From Hygrocybe punicea (taxonomy: Eukaryota > Basidiomycota > Agaricomycetes > Agaricales > Hygrophoraceae): a stretch of DNA of 64,000 bases. This document shows, in pieces, positions 39,690 through 50,674 of the stretch. The DNA is taken from positions 5,456,001 through 5,520,000 of the forward strand of contig OY744472.1 of assembly GCA_963556145.1 (NCBI GenBank). The letters are read 5' to 3'. The notes below the pieces were generated by a model, which was given only the letters and a program-made list of their open reading frames with translations, searched no databases and was not told the origin of the DNA. The position numbers and the translations under genes were made by a program. Position 1 is the first letter of the stretch; every line of letters starts with the position of its first letter.

Positions 39690-41790
39690 AGTTAACTTAG
39701 AGACATAAACAGATAACTTAGAGACATTCGGGACTCGGAACAAAGCCAAACAAATAGCGGCATTTGCCGCAAGAATAGATGGCTGGCTAAAATTCTTGGG
39801 GAGCTCGGTCCACATTAAGACCGAGACCTAAATATACATTTAGGACTCGGAACCCTTGGAACAATGTGTTTGCTATCCAACTCAATCACACCACAAGGTG
39901 AAAGGACAAGATGATACAGCTGAGATGGCAGAGGATATCAGAATTATGGTCCAATGATGATGATCTGGAAAAGGGGGAATGAAAGAAACAAATCATCAAT
40001 TACAAAAAATGAGCATCTCAGCTCTTCTACTAGTACTATATGATTAATGACGTATCCCATATTAACACTTTTGGACCTATTCTTTCCACAAGCCTCTGGA
40101 ATCTCTCTACCACACCTCCTTCACATCACTTCTTACCTTCAAACACCTCTTATCTACTATGCCTATACTTGCTACACTGGACTCATCAAGGCACCCATAC
40201 TTAACACCTTCAAGAGTAGTTGGCTCAAGGCCCCGGGCCTTGGAGACCTTGCATGCTATAGAATTACTATGGCCTCTGGTACTATTAGCAGTAGCTTTCA
40301 CTCACTACTGATGCAGTCTCTTTGGCAGTAGCAGTAGCAGCCAATGGCACTACAACCAACTACATCTGGCTTGAACTCCAACTCTATCAGTGGTATGCCT
40401 GCTGACTGTGTCAACAACTTGAAGTTGCTGTTGCCAAGTGTTAGTGTTGCTGTGGCACAACTGCTGGATACTGACTTCAAAAGTAGAATGACCCTACTGT
40501 AGAACGACCCTACTGTAGCTAACTAGTTGAAAAACATCAGCAAAACCAGGGTCTGCTATGCAGCCTTATATAGCAAGTCCATAGCTATCATAGCACCTAA
40601 AGCAGCCATAGCAAGGTCTTAGGGTTTATAGTGCTACCTAGCTTGGCACAACTTCTACAGAGTACTGTATAGCTTGGCCAGCCATCTGTAGAGGACTTCG
40701 TAGCTGAGCAGACAATCTGTTAGTACTCTATAGCTGGCCCAGAATGTACCGGAATCACAGCCCCTGGTTGCTTTTGTTTCCCACACTTGGCAAATGGTTG
40801 AAAACCAGAAATGGCAAACAAATTTTTATAACAACAATGGCTGTAGGCTTAAGCGCTGTTTTGCGTGGGAAGTGTTTGAACAAATCCAAACCAAGGGTTT
40901 CCGGAGTGCGTCGTTGATCGGGAAATTACCTTGTTGTCCTTTGGGATCAAGGATTTAGCTCTTTAATAACTCTGGGTTATTCCTGTTGGGTAGTTGGGTT
41001 GTGGTGTGAATCCTATCAAAGGTTAGCTTTGAGGGATACAACAAATACTTGACAATAATATAAGTCAGATGTATGACTTATAGAGAATGAGTGAACAGTG
41101 AGGTCTTCCCTACTGAAGGTAAAGACTTTGAGTGACAAGAGGTATGCAAGAGTATAAGCGGATAATAACTCAAGCAAGTATGAACAGTGTAAGATGAATG
41201 AGTGTACAACAGTCAAGTATACAAGTAGCAAGTATACAATGAGCAGAGGTACAACAGAGATGAGCAATAGATAATGGACGATGGGCGATAGACAATGGGC
41301 GATGGGCAAGTGTAACAGTAGATGTCAAACAAAAGGGAGGTGTGACAAAATACTATGTACAGAATGAATGAACTGAACAATAGGCAAGTAGGATTGATGA
41401 TCAAGATATTGGACTTTATTCCGAAGCTTCAAACGCACATTGACTACTAGTGCAGAATAAAGTACTGGGATATCTTTGGTGATGATCAATAGAACTTGAA
41501 AGAAGATGAATGTGACTGTACTACGTGACAGAACACAAAGAATATATATCAAACAAGTAATAAGGGAGTATCAATAAATCTGAGATTGATATCCTTAAAC
41601 AAATGAATGATGACTTGAACTGCAATTGGTATTTGGGTACTAGCTACTACCAAAGTAGGTAATACAAACAAATACAGGTGGGGTGAATCAGAATCTGGGA
41701 GAGGGACTGTCCTGTGACTGGGCCTGTCAGATTAGGTGACTGAGCCATCTCCAGCAGAAACTGGGCTCTATATATACCTATTCTACAGCA
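39690..41790. other. no gene recognised; probable transposon remains
   Basis: AT-rich with many short frames. Tandem wording such as GATGGGCGATAGACAATGGGC near 41275. No protein motif identified on either strand. Confidence 0.35.
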
Positions 41791-41794
41791 GGAG

Positions 41795-42155
41795 TCATTC
41801 TGAGTCATAGAATGGTATATCAAATGGAGAGCATAGGATATGACTCATAGGGAGTCATATAGAGGAGAGGCATAGGTTTATGACTCATAAGGAGTCATAA
41901 TGATGAAAGGCATGGGGGGTTATGACTCATAAGGAGTCATAAGAAAGGAAGGCATGGGTTTGTGACTCATACAGAGTCAATTAATGAGTCACATAGGTAT
42001 TATAATCAAAGAAGGGGGCATAATGAGTCAGAAATAGTCAAAATTAGTCATAGGTGGTCATAATGAGTCATGGGAGGTCATGAATATGTCATAAGGGTCA
42101 TAATTTGTCATGGATAGACCAATGAGTCACATTTGATGGGAGTGAGTCATGCCAC
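41795..42155. repeat. cluster of TGACTCA/TGAGTCA motifs
   Basis: About ten TGA(C/G)TCA 7-mers and further GAGTCAT/GGTCAT words in about 350 bp, several as ATGACTCATAAGGAGTCATA spaced by about 40 bp. TGASTCA is the core site of Gcn4/AP-1-type bZIP factors. Repetitive origin likely. Confidence 0.6.
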
Positions 42156-42460
42156 TGGTCTAATCTTGGGTGTGTGAATCAGAGGCAAGGGCTGTGCCAG
42201 GGTATGCTTCTAGAATCATCTTCCTGAGGCTGTGCTTCTTGATCAATTGATGCCATGCCATGTGTGTATCCTTATCAGTTAAGAAAAAGATAAGATCAGG
42301 GCTGGGCTGTATTTGATCAATTGATGTGAAATATGATGTGCTTCTTGATCAGGGGATGATGGGTGGCATGTGTTATCTCTATGATTGGAGATAAGGATGT
42401 GGCTGTGCTTCTTGTGCTTCTTTGGCCTCTGATAAGATGTTTTGGGGGCCTTATCAGTTA

Positions 42461-42660
42461 AGATAAGGGTATTCCTTCATTTCCTCTGCATAGATAAGGG
42501 TTTTCTTGCATGTCCCTTCTGTAGATAAGGGTTTCCTTGCATGTCCCTTGTACAGATAAGGGTTTCATGTATGTCCTATGTGCAGATAAGGATTTCCTGT
42601 CTGTCCTATATGCAGATAAGGGTATTCCTTTCTACTCCATATGCAGATGGGGGCATTCCA
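42461..42660 (+). repeat. tandem array with GATAAG motifs (about 37-bp unit)
   Basis: Six to seven units of the form GCAGATAAGGGTTTCCTTGCATGTCC. Each carries AGATAAG, a GATA-factor site. No coding frame. Confidence 0.7.
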
Positions 42661-42926
42661 GTATGAATGGTCCTTGTAATGTGATGTGTGCTGTAGGGAT
42701 GGTGACTAGTGACAGCATATTACTATGTTTTGATCCGAATCCTGTTTGGATCATGACAGCGCACAGAGACACTAATTCTCCCTTTAATCTAAGACAACCA
42801 TCAACTGAGTATCCACACATGCTTTTGCCAAAGTACGAAACCTTTCAATTTGGGTAACATGTCAGAGTAATCAACGCTTCATAATATATCACTTACCGGC
42901 CTCTCTCTGCCCACTGTTTTCAACCC

Positions 42927-43925
42927 TCACCAGCAGCATATGGATTTGGCATCTGCCCCCCACACAGGTGTCCGACCGCCTTGGGCATATGGATTGGGAG
43001 TTTGCGAATGTCTACTTGAACCACCGTAAGAGGTTCCAGAGAAACTGCTGGAGCTCCCTCCTTCAAGGAGCTCTAATTTTCCATTAGGTCTAGATGCACA
43101 TGAGATTGATATGAGTGAAAACACTACAAAAAAAGCAACCAAGCTTACAGTCATCTGAAAAGTTTCTCTTTCTCAATGGCGATGACCTTGTTGTCCATGC
43201 ATAGTTCAACACGAGCAATGGGACTAGTGTTTCCTAAAACCAGCCGACCAGGAAAAGCTGATCACGTTCCTGGTTGTGCATCAAAAGTTCAGGACCGGGA
43301 TCAGCTTTTCCTGGTCGGCTGGTTTTAGGAAACACTAAATGGGACCATTGGTATCTTTGATAGCACCCACATAGCCTTTGTGCGAACCCTTGACAACCAT
43401 GACCATAACACCTATCAGCCGATCTCGTGGCCCTCGTCCCATGTTTCCAGAGCCGACCATACCTCCAGTCGGGGTTGCGAACATCGGATCCATTCTCAAG
43501 AGATCACTTCCACCTGTCTTCACCAGGTTACCCTTCGGTGCTAAAGATACCAAAGATTGAGCATGTGTAACGAACACACCACCATTTTCGATGATGTCCC
43601 GATTATGAAGGGATGCAAAAAATGATTGATGGATATGAAGGACTCATCCTTTTCGGCCCTACAGAATTATCAATCAAGGTAAAGGAGCTATCTCTCAACA
43701 TTTGCGCACCTTGCCGTCGATTTCCTTCATGTTATCATTGATTCGTAGCTCATGACCTTCAGAATCGGTGGCAATAGCTCTGCTAGAATCTTGATGCATC
43801 GAGATCTAATGAGGTTGAACAAGTCGAATTTGACCATTTTGATCCAGCACACGGAAGGAGTCCCTCTCAGTTTTGAATATGACGCCGACAGTTTGCATGC
43901 TGTACCAAGTCTAATGTCAGGCCAC
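42927..43925 (-). pseudogene. SPT5 transcription-elongation factor fragment
   Basis: Minus-strand pieces match the C-terminal half of SPT5: FKTERDSFRVLDQNG; SRAIATDSEGHELRINDNMK; LHIHQSFFASLHNRDIIEN and GGVFVTHAQSLVSLAPKG; RDRLIGVMVMVVKGSHKGYV (a KOW motif) and AIKDTNGPI; then, beyond an inserted MITE, IARVELCMDNKVIAIEKEKL; and SQTPNPYAQGGRTPVWG, the SPT5 C-terminal repeat type. SPT5 binds RNA polymerase II during elongation. Here only this piece exists, it is interrupted by the MITE at 43225-43337 and appears frameshifted near 43640, so it is a duplicated pseudogene fragment. Confidence 0.7.
43225..43337. mobile_element. hAT-like MITE inserted in the SPT5 relic (113 bp)
   Basis: Terminal inverted repeat starting TAGTGTTTCCTAAAACCAGC, about 38 bp, with an exact inverse copy at the right end. 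Flanked by the 8-bp direct repeat AATGGGAC at 43217-43224 and 43338-43345. Removing it and one repeat restores the SPT5 frame NGPIARVEL, which defines the insertion precisely. Confidence 0.9.
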
Positions 43926-44164
43926 CTGACATTTGCCATTGTTGCCATGGCCATCCCTTGGTGTTGGCCTATATGAGCAAGAGCTGCAGTGGGGCACCAG
44001 TAATCAGGATGTAATAATAATCTGCAAAAACTCATGGAAGAGCATGGGTGAACCTACTCATGCCCGATGCAACTTTCGCCATTGCTGCCGTCCATGTTCA
44101 CTCGCCATCTGGGAGCCTCCACATGGTCATGGGTGGTCTAAATTGGGAGGAAATGTTAGGTGGT

Positions 44165-44878
44165 CATCCCTTCATCTCCTCATCCCCTCATGCCCATCCC
44201 CTCATCCTCTCATCCCCTCAACCCCTCAACCTCATCTTTCTCTCCCCTCATCTCCCCCTCTGTGTCTCCCGTCATCTCTCCATCTCCCTCTCCCCTCATC
44301 TCCCCATCTCCCTCTCCCCTCATCTCCCCATCTCCCTCTCCCCTCATCTCCCCATCTCTCTCTCCATCCCCTCATCTCCCCATCTCCCTCTCCCCTCATC
44401 TCCCCATCTCCCTCTCCCCTCATCTCCCCATCTCCCTCTCCCCTCATCTCCCCATCTCCCCCTCCCCTCATCTCCCCATCTCCCTCTCCCCTCATCTCCC
44501 CATCTCCCCAACCCCTCATGCCCATCCCCTCATCCCCTCATGCCCATCTCCCCATCTCCCCATCCCCTCATCTCCCCATCTCCACATTCCCTCATCCCCA
44601 TCCCCTCATCCCCATCCCCCCATCCCCTCATCCCATCTCTCATTCGGAGTCCCTCATCCCCTCATCCCCTCATCCCCATCTCCCCATGCCCTCATCCCCA
44701 TCCCCTCATCCCCAACCCCTCATCCCCATCCCCCCATCCCCTCATCCCATCTCTCATTCGGAGTCCCCATCTCCCCATCCCCTCATCCCCATCTCCCCAT
44801 TCCCTCCCCATCTCCCCATCCCCTCATCCCCATCCCCCCATCCCCTCTGTGCATCTTCCCCACTGGCATCATCCCCTC
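44165..44878 (+). repeat. 700-bp polypyrimidine minisatellite
   Basis: Built from CATCTCCCTCTCCCCT and CATCCCCTCATCCCC units. Almost free of G on the plus strand, so all frames are open on both strands; the apparent Ser/Pro/His-rich and Gly/Glu/Arg-rich proteins are artefacts. Such mirror-like homopyrimidine DNA can adopt triplex structures. Confidence 0.9.
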
Positions 44879-45086
44879 ACTTAGAGCAGTGACTTAGAGT
44901 TGTCTTGATGAAGTAGGATTCTTAGTTGTCCTTTATGCTACTTATAGTTCTTTTTCATCTTGAATTGTACTTGATTACTGCTATCAACTTATTCTGCACT
45001 TGACGTGAAGGACATCAAGTGTGGGTCAAGACTAAATGACCGTCTTGATCGTCTTAGTCATCTTAATCTGGAGATCAAGATGATTA

Positions 45087-45175
45087 CAGCTGTTTTCATC
45101 GACTTGCGGAAACTGAGAAAAAAATCAAGTGTGGCGCAACTCCGCCGCCACATGGCATCTGACTCTGAGTTTCAA
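45087..45175 (+). repeat. left terminal inverted repeat
   Basis: Begins CAGCTGTTTTC after TA and ends GACTCTGAGTTTCAA. Includes CAAGTGTGGCGCAACTCCGC. Partner at 47998-48086. Confidence 0.92.
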
Positions 45176-45219
45176 ATGTATAAACAAAATTTCGAAGTGC
45201 TGTCTGTCGTACCTTGACT

Positions 45220-46760
45220 ATGGTGGACTCTGATGTACCTTCGGATGAGGATGACGAATTCTGTACAAATTTCTCTATCCAGCTCATTCGCCATACTCCA
45301 GCTGTCCCAAAGGTTGGAAAGCAACCCGCTGTCAAGTCTAAATGGGACGTCCACAGTAAAGAACTTGCATTCACCTGTCTGCCTGAGAACTATGTTCCTT
45401 TTATGCAAGCCATGCTTACCCGGTTTGGTGAAATAAAATGGAAGGTGTCAGAACAACAGCGCTACAAGTTCAAGTACCATCATCCGGGTCGAACGTATGT
45501 GTTTAGATCTTATTTGAATATTTATTGACATGAAGCTAACATTTTACTCATAGGAAAACTGATGCATTAGATGTGGAAAAGGAGTCCGAATATAAAGAGC
45601 TTGTGTCAAAAATCAACGACAACCGATACACAAAAGTCAACATAATTATAGATATTGATGACGTGAAAAAAAAAAGTCCTATCGATGTAAGTATCAAGTC
45701 ATTCTCTCGGTCAACATTCTAACCAATTCCAATGTAACACAGCCTGACGTTGCTGTCAAAAACGATGGCTTGGACACTATACCTCAGGATCCAGCCGCTG
45801 TTCCACAGGGAGCTACAGCATTAGAGATTTCACTTGCACGCTTCCGCGACATCCTGCAAAAGAAGTATGGCAATGACAATGAACCGGGACACTATATTTT
45901 CATTTGCGAGGACAACCACGAACTCACTCTCACCCCATTCATGATGCACCAGTGGGCTATTGCCCTTGTAAGTACCCACCATCATAGCTGCAAAATAAGC
46001 TAATTATTGTACAGCATGATGGACTAGCGACAGTCAATTCTCCTCCAAACATAGCAGCATTTGATCCAGCAAATCGCAGCAAGTCTTTACTTCCTTCCCG
46101 ACGCGCCAAGGCAGAGCCGGCCATGGACCAAGTGGCATTATTCACACAACTGATGAATACTGTTGTGGGCGCACTCGTTCCGAAAACTGCCAGTAATACA
46201 CCCTCGACTCCCAAATGCAAGCGAACGCTCGACTCATCTCCTTTCTCATCCCCGTTGTTCCCACAGACGACGATCTTGGTGACTACCTGGCTTATGCCTG
46301 TGACCATCTGGGTATTCATATGGCATGTAACTATGAAGACGTGCTTCGCCATGATGATTATGGTCCGGATGTGATAGGCGCGCTTGCAGTGTCTGATCTT
46401 ACTGAATATGGCATGTCGAAAGGGGAGGCAATGCGCTTGATTGCAGGCTGTGCTGGTTGGAATCGGGAGAAGAAGTGAAGGAACCATACCAAGAAGCTCA
46501 GGCATCAATCTCCGTCAGTGGGCAATCACCCAGTCGTTGGCGCTCCCTTAGCCCCGAAGGATGATACAGTCCGCTACGAGATATATTGGGATGATGGTGG
46601 TGTGTGTACATGGTTTGGACCAAAGATGACGAAGGGTGATCAAACACCGGACGATCGCCGCACAACTTACTACAGCCAAGATCTCAAGAGTATGGTTTCC
46701 ATTCCCGTAGGATTTCATGCTCCACCTAGGGCAGGAGATGATGATGGGGGGATGTTTTAG
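45220..46760 (+). pseudogene. cargo gene: SAM-like lineage-specific protein
   Basis: Exons 45220-45494, 45554-45686, 45743-45967 and from 46015 join in phase. N-terminal globular part: NFSIQLIRHTPAVPKVG ... WDVHSKELAFTCLPEN ... RYKFKYHHPGR. Middle: ISLARFRDILQKKYG ... HYIFICEDNHELTLTPFMM. C-terminal SAM-like helical domain: DDDLGDYLAYACDHLGI ... YGPDVIGALAVSDLTEYGM ... GEAMRLIAGC. Then DTVRYEIYWDDGGVCTWFGP and SMVSIPVGFHAPP. This order is one I associate with a mushroom-specific multi-copy family. Damage: one missing C near 46260 and TGA 46476-46478, with the frame open after both. Function unknown. It lies wholly inside the Tc1/mariner element. Confidence 0.65.
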
Positions 46761-46898
46761 ATTGCAGTGTTATTCGGTTCTTCCATACTCACTATGCGCA
46801 CATTTTTACACACATCAAATACATTTTTTTTGGCCCACGGGGCTCTGATATCAATTGCATGACAATGGTAAAAAAAAACATAACGGTACAGGTAAATT

Positions 46899-47952
46899 TT
46901 ATACATAACCGGCACATCGAAACCACCCTACAGCCTTATCTGGTGTTATGGTATCCATCGCGCGAACAATGGTGAATAAGCCACAGTCATGTGTATGACG
47001 GCGAATGTAGGACTTGATTGACGCAAAGGCAAGCTCAATGGGGTTGTAATCAGGGGAGTATGGCGGCAAGTATATAATTCGGCAGTCTGAAAGCAAACGA
47101 CATCAGTGTGAAGTATAAGTGAATTGAAATGGGACATACGTGCTTTGTCCTCTACAAGTTCTCTTACTTCCTCAGCATGGTGGATGTTGCAGTTGTCGAG
47201 GACAAGGACACTCTGCGGTCCTGGATACGGATTGGTAAGAGGTATCTGAATGACAACATCAGTCAAAACGTAAAGGAAACAATAAAAATACATACGACCA
47301 TCTCGTGAAGGAATTGAACAAAGCGTTGTGCCGTTACCGAGCCCTCAATGATATCATATGCGATGATACCATCAAGGGTGAGCACAGGGAGGATCGAATA
47401 CCGCTTACCACGCACAAATGCCTGCCGCTGGACACAACGTGTCCCAATCACTGACCAACCATATCTCCTGCTCTGTGTCCGATTGTTCATGGCACTCTCA
47501 TCCGTAAACATCAACATCCAAGGGTCCGGAACTTCTGCCCCGATCCGATTCATGAAAATTGCGCGTTGGAGATCATTCCGTTCAAGCGCTTGTACAGAAA
47601 CACGTTTGTTTGAGAAGTGGAGCCGGCGTAGGGTACGCATGAGAGTTGAGAGAGATACTTTTACATTGCGCTGGGTGTGGAGTTCATGCTGGAGTTCATC
47701 AAGGAATAGAGTGTGATGGTGGGCCAGGAGTAAACGGATGAAGCCGATGTCAAGAGGTGTGAGAATACGGCGTCGTATGGTCAAATGGGAAAAAGGATTG
47801 TGTGAGAGACCGTAGAGACGATGATATTGCAAGGTTTTGTAAACAAGGGACTTGCGAACTCCAAGAAGGTCACAGACCTCCTGGACCCGATAACCAAGGT
47901 CGTGGAGAGCAGGGATGCGAGCCTTGAGATCCTTCGAGACAGCGTGAGGCAT
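46899..47952 (-). CDS. Tc1/mariner DDE transposase, intact, three exons
   Basis: Exons 47952-47296, 47245-47140 and 47086-46899 splice in phase (introns 50 and 53 nt) to about 316 residues. The N-terminus has a helix-turn-helix region (HDLGYRVQEVCDLLGVRKS) and a second DNA-binding part (LSLSTLMRTLRRLHFS-like). DDE core: D in LMFTDESAMNNRTQSRRYGW, D in SVLVLDNCNIHHAEEV, and E in PPYSPDYNPIELAFASIK. No stops or frameshifts seen. It would bind the 89-bp inverted repeats and cut at TA sites. The start is 46 bp from the right inverted repeat. Confidence 0.9.
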
Positions 47953-47997
47953 AGTGTTGAAACTTTGTTGATCTTCGTTGCATAAAGTTCTAGCTTA

Positions 47998-48086
47998 TTG
48001 AAACTCAGAGTCAGATGCCGTGCGGTGGCGGAGTTGCGCCACACTTGATTTTTTTCTCAGTTTCCGCAAGTCGATGAAAACAGCTG
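47998..48086 (-). repeat. right terminal inverted repeat
   Basis: Reverse complement of 45087-45175, differing within CCGCCACCGCACGG versus CCGCCGCCACATGG. Followed by TA. Confidence 0.92.
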
Positions 48087-48429
48087 TAAGTAAAATTAAG
48101 TAAAATCAGGTTTTACTGATGCACATGCCAGCCTTTCTACTAACCTCTCCCACCCTCCCCCTCGCTACTCAGGTGACCGCAGTTCTGCTATTCACTTAGA
48201 TCCTAGATACAGCCCTGTCCAATTTGATACCTAATGTTAATGAATGTTTCACCATTTATATACCAATATCGCTCTTGTACTTCAACTTTCAAATGACAAC
48301 TTCGCATAACCAGGAAATGCCATCTATTTAACTATTTGCTATGATCCATGCACTATCCGCCTAACATACGCAACACTCCTTGTTTCATTTCGTAGCTGAT
48401 ATGGCAGTAACCCATGGTGAATGAATGGT

Positions 48430-48495
48430 ATTGAGGGAGCAAATGTTTTTTTGATTTTTTTTTGATTTTTTTGATTTTTTTGATTTTTTTCGCGC
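48430..48495 (+). repeat. T-rich microsatellite (TTTTTTTGA)n
   Basis: Repeated GATTTTTTT units. Followed by a short duplicated CCCTACTCGAGACATT at about 48565-48598 upstream of the HNH gene start. Confidence 0.8.
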
Positions 48496-48668
48496 TTTTT
48501 GAACCGTGGGACAAGAATTTCCGAATCAGCTGTAAGAAAAAGTGGCGTTTAAAAGGGAACTTTCCCTACTCGAGACATTTTCCCTACTCGAGACATTCAC
48601 ACGCCGCTTCTGCATCGAGTTCGAATCATTCACCAGACCACTGTCAGAACTTCCATCGATCCCTAACA

Positions 48669-50232
48669 ATGGCGGGAGAGTCCCAAGCATCTTTCTCGGC
48701 GTCTGTTAGGAACAAAATTCGCGAGACCTACCAATATCGCTGTGTGATTTGCCTGGCCTGGATCGACACGACTCAATGCGCGCATTTACTTGATGCAGCT
48801 TCACAGGGGGAACTTCAGGTCCGTAGCGAAGTCATGGTATAGTATCGTCCAAGTTCTGACATTAGTGCTCCATAGCTTCGCGATGCAGTCAGACTTGGCG
48901 TTTTACATGAAGGGTTTGAAAGGAATGCATTAATGAATGGCCTTGTTCGTAAGTGAAGATAACTGTATTCTGTGATTGCGGATAGATGGGATATCATAGA
49001 GTGCCCAAATTGCCACGCCCTCTTCACCAAAAATCGCGTTGTCCTGTCTCTCCCGATCCCCGTCCTCAAGTACCTCGAAACATACGTCAGCTCTCGCAGG
49101 GCTGTTCTGAAACCGCTACACGAGGTGTGTCATGTTCTCCGTTCAGGTTTCCGCGCTGAGCTGAGGCTTCGAGGACCAGGTCTTCGATCTTCTGGTGGAT
49201 GCTTTGGATGGGACATCAGTGGGATTACCCAACCCTGCCGCAATCATTCCATACATAGGGCTTTTCACGCTGGTGACCCTTGATCCAACTACAGCAGCTA
49301 GAAATATCATGACTACCCCATACCTACCAGGCCTGTCCATCATTCATAACAATAAATTCGAAGAAGCCCCTGCTAACACTTCCGCCACTGCTAAGAATGT
49401 CGCTCGCATCTTCGACTCGTTGGACATTGAAGAGGATACCCCCTTCAATTTTGGCATGGTACCGCTTGCACCTGGTGTCGCAGCCTTCGAGGAGAAACGT
49501 TACTGGCGGATTCCAGTTTTCGCAGGGGCTATCTTTGCTGCGCTGATGGCACGACTAACAAATGATTTATCTGAATGCGAAGATATCGTATTGGCAAGGA
49601 GGATTGTCGCCCATCTCACGTTGAAAACTTCTGGTGGCAGTGGCCCTAGCGGTGGGCCAAGCGGTGGGCCAAGCGGTGGTGGTCGTGGCGGTGGTAGAGG
49701 CGATGGGCCGAGTAGTGGTAGAGGCGGTGGTGGGGGGTCAAGGGAAGGTGGGAGGAGGCAGTCTAAGAGGAAGAACGCCAGTGGCGAAGGTAGTCCATCC
49801 GCCGAAAAGGGCAAAATGAAGGCTCGACGTGTGGCCGGTCGGGACGGGGCTGGGGACAGTGGTGAATGCAGTGACGCAAGCGGTGAGGCGCTTCGCCCAT
49901 TCCCGGTGCCTCTCGGACCGCACTGGAATGTAGGTGTTCCTCCCGGAGTTCGCTCTCAATGCGGACAATCTGATCGTCTGGAGATTGCCTCATCAACTCG
50001 CACCCTTGGTGATGACACGCCAGCAATAGACACCAACAAGGATAATTCCGACTCCGAAACTGGCCGCAGTGAGCACTCTTAAATGCAACCCCTAATCCAC
50101 TACTGACTCTTGCAATTAGGTATATCCGCCATGAACCCTCCCGACGAAGACAATCCGGATGAGTGGCGGTTTGGCCCATCATTTTCGACAAATAAGATTG
50201 TTTTCACTGCCAGAGCTGTAAATCTTGCATGA
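48669..50232 (+). CDS. HNH-nuclease-domain protein, intact
   Basis: Exons 48669-48818, 48876-48948, 49000-49124, 49174-50068 and 50120-50232 join in phase, with introns of about 50 nt. The N-terminal part carries the HNH fold: YRCVICLAWIDTTQCAHLLD, FERNALMNG and CPNCHALFTKNRVVLS, giving the Cys pair, His, Asn and His expected of HNH_2-type domains. The middle is a globular region (FDLLVDALDGTSVGLPNPAA ... WRIPVFAGAIFAALMA). Then a long Gly/Ser/Arg-rich tail with PSGG repeats and basic stretches, and a short last exon MNPPDEDNPDEW. Nuclease activity is inferred from family. Mushroom genomes carry many such genes of unknown role. No disruption seen. Confidence 0.75.
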
Positions 50233-50674
50233 ATCAACTGTACATGTCGGGCATCGGTGAGCACGCTCAGCATACTTTTTCACCATTGATCCCCTACAGA
50301 TGGTTCATGTCCATTATCCCGTCTATCATCAGTCCCCCCTCTTCATCATCATTGCCCCCCCTGTGCTCGACAGCACTCTCTGACAACCTTTTGTTACAAC
50401 AAATCAAGTTACCCCCAGAAGAGGCAAACGAGCGATGGTGTTTTGACGAGCAACATAGACACCGAGCTTGTTCAGTCGTCCCTTAAGCGATAACGAAGCG
50501 CTCGTCTCTGGTCTCACACGGTGTCGAGTAACCTCGAGACGGAGACCCGTCGTTGCAGTATATGGGATACTGTGGAATTGTAATTTAGTGTGTATTAGCC
50601 CAACTCAATTATGTTTTCGACAAAATCATTTTTATTTCAAATATGCTATAGTAGCGAACCAAAAACATTATATA
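50233..50674. other. no gene recognised
   Basis: Spacer between the HNH gene and the foldback element. Only short frames. Confidence 0.3.

Larger units (their letters stand above)
45087..48086. mobile_element. 3,000-bp Tc1/mariner-like element with cargo
   Basis: Terminal inverted repeats of 89 bp (45087-45175 and 47998-48086) start CAGCTGTTTTCATCGACTTG and match except for a few bases near the inner third. The element is bounded by TA at 45085-45086 and at 48087-48088, the Tc1/mariner target duplication. Inside are a spliced DDE transposase gene (-, 46899-47952) and a second, unrelated multi-exon gene (+, 45220-46760) converging on it. Both ends, the duplication and the transposase are intact. 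Confidence 0.9.

Noticed and set aside
42927..43154. Small secreted protein with a signal peptide (MTVSLVAFFVVFSLISIS)
   Set aside because: The rest of the frame is the SPT5 C-terminal repeat, and the hydrophobic start overlaps SPT5 relic sequence; chance start.
44165..44897. Long overlapping Ser/Pro/His-rich and Gly/Glu/Arg-rich reading frames on both strands
   Set aside because: They are by-products of the homopyrimidine repeat, which has no stop codons in most frames.
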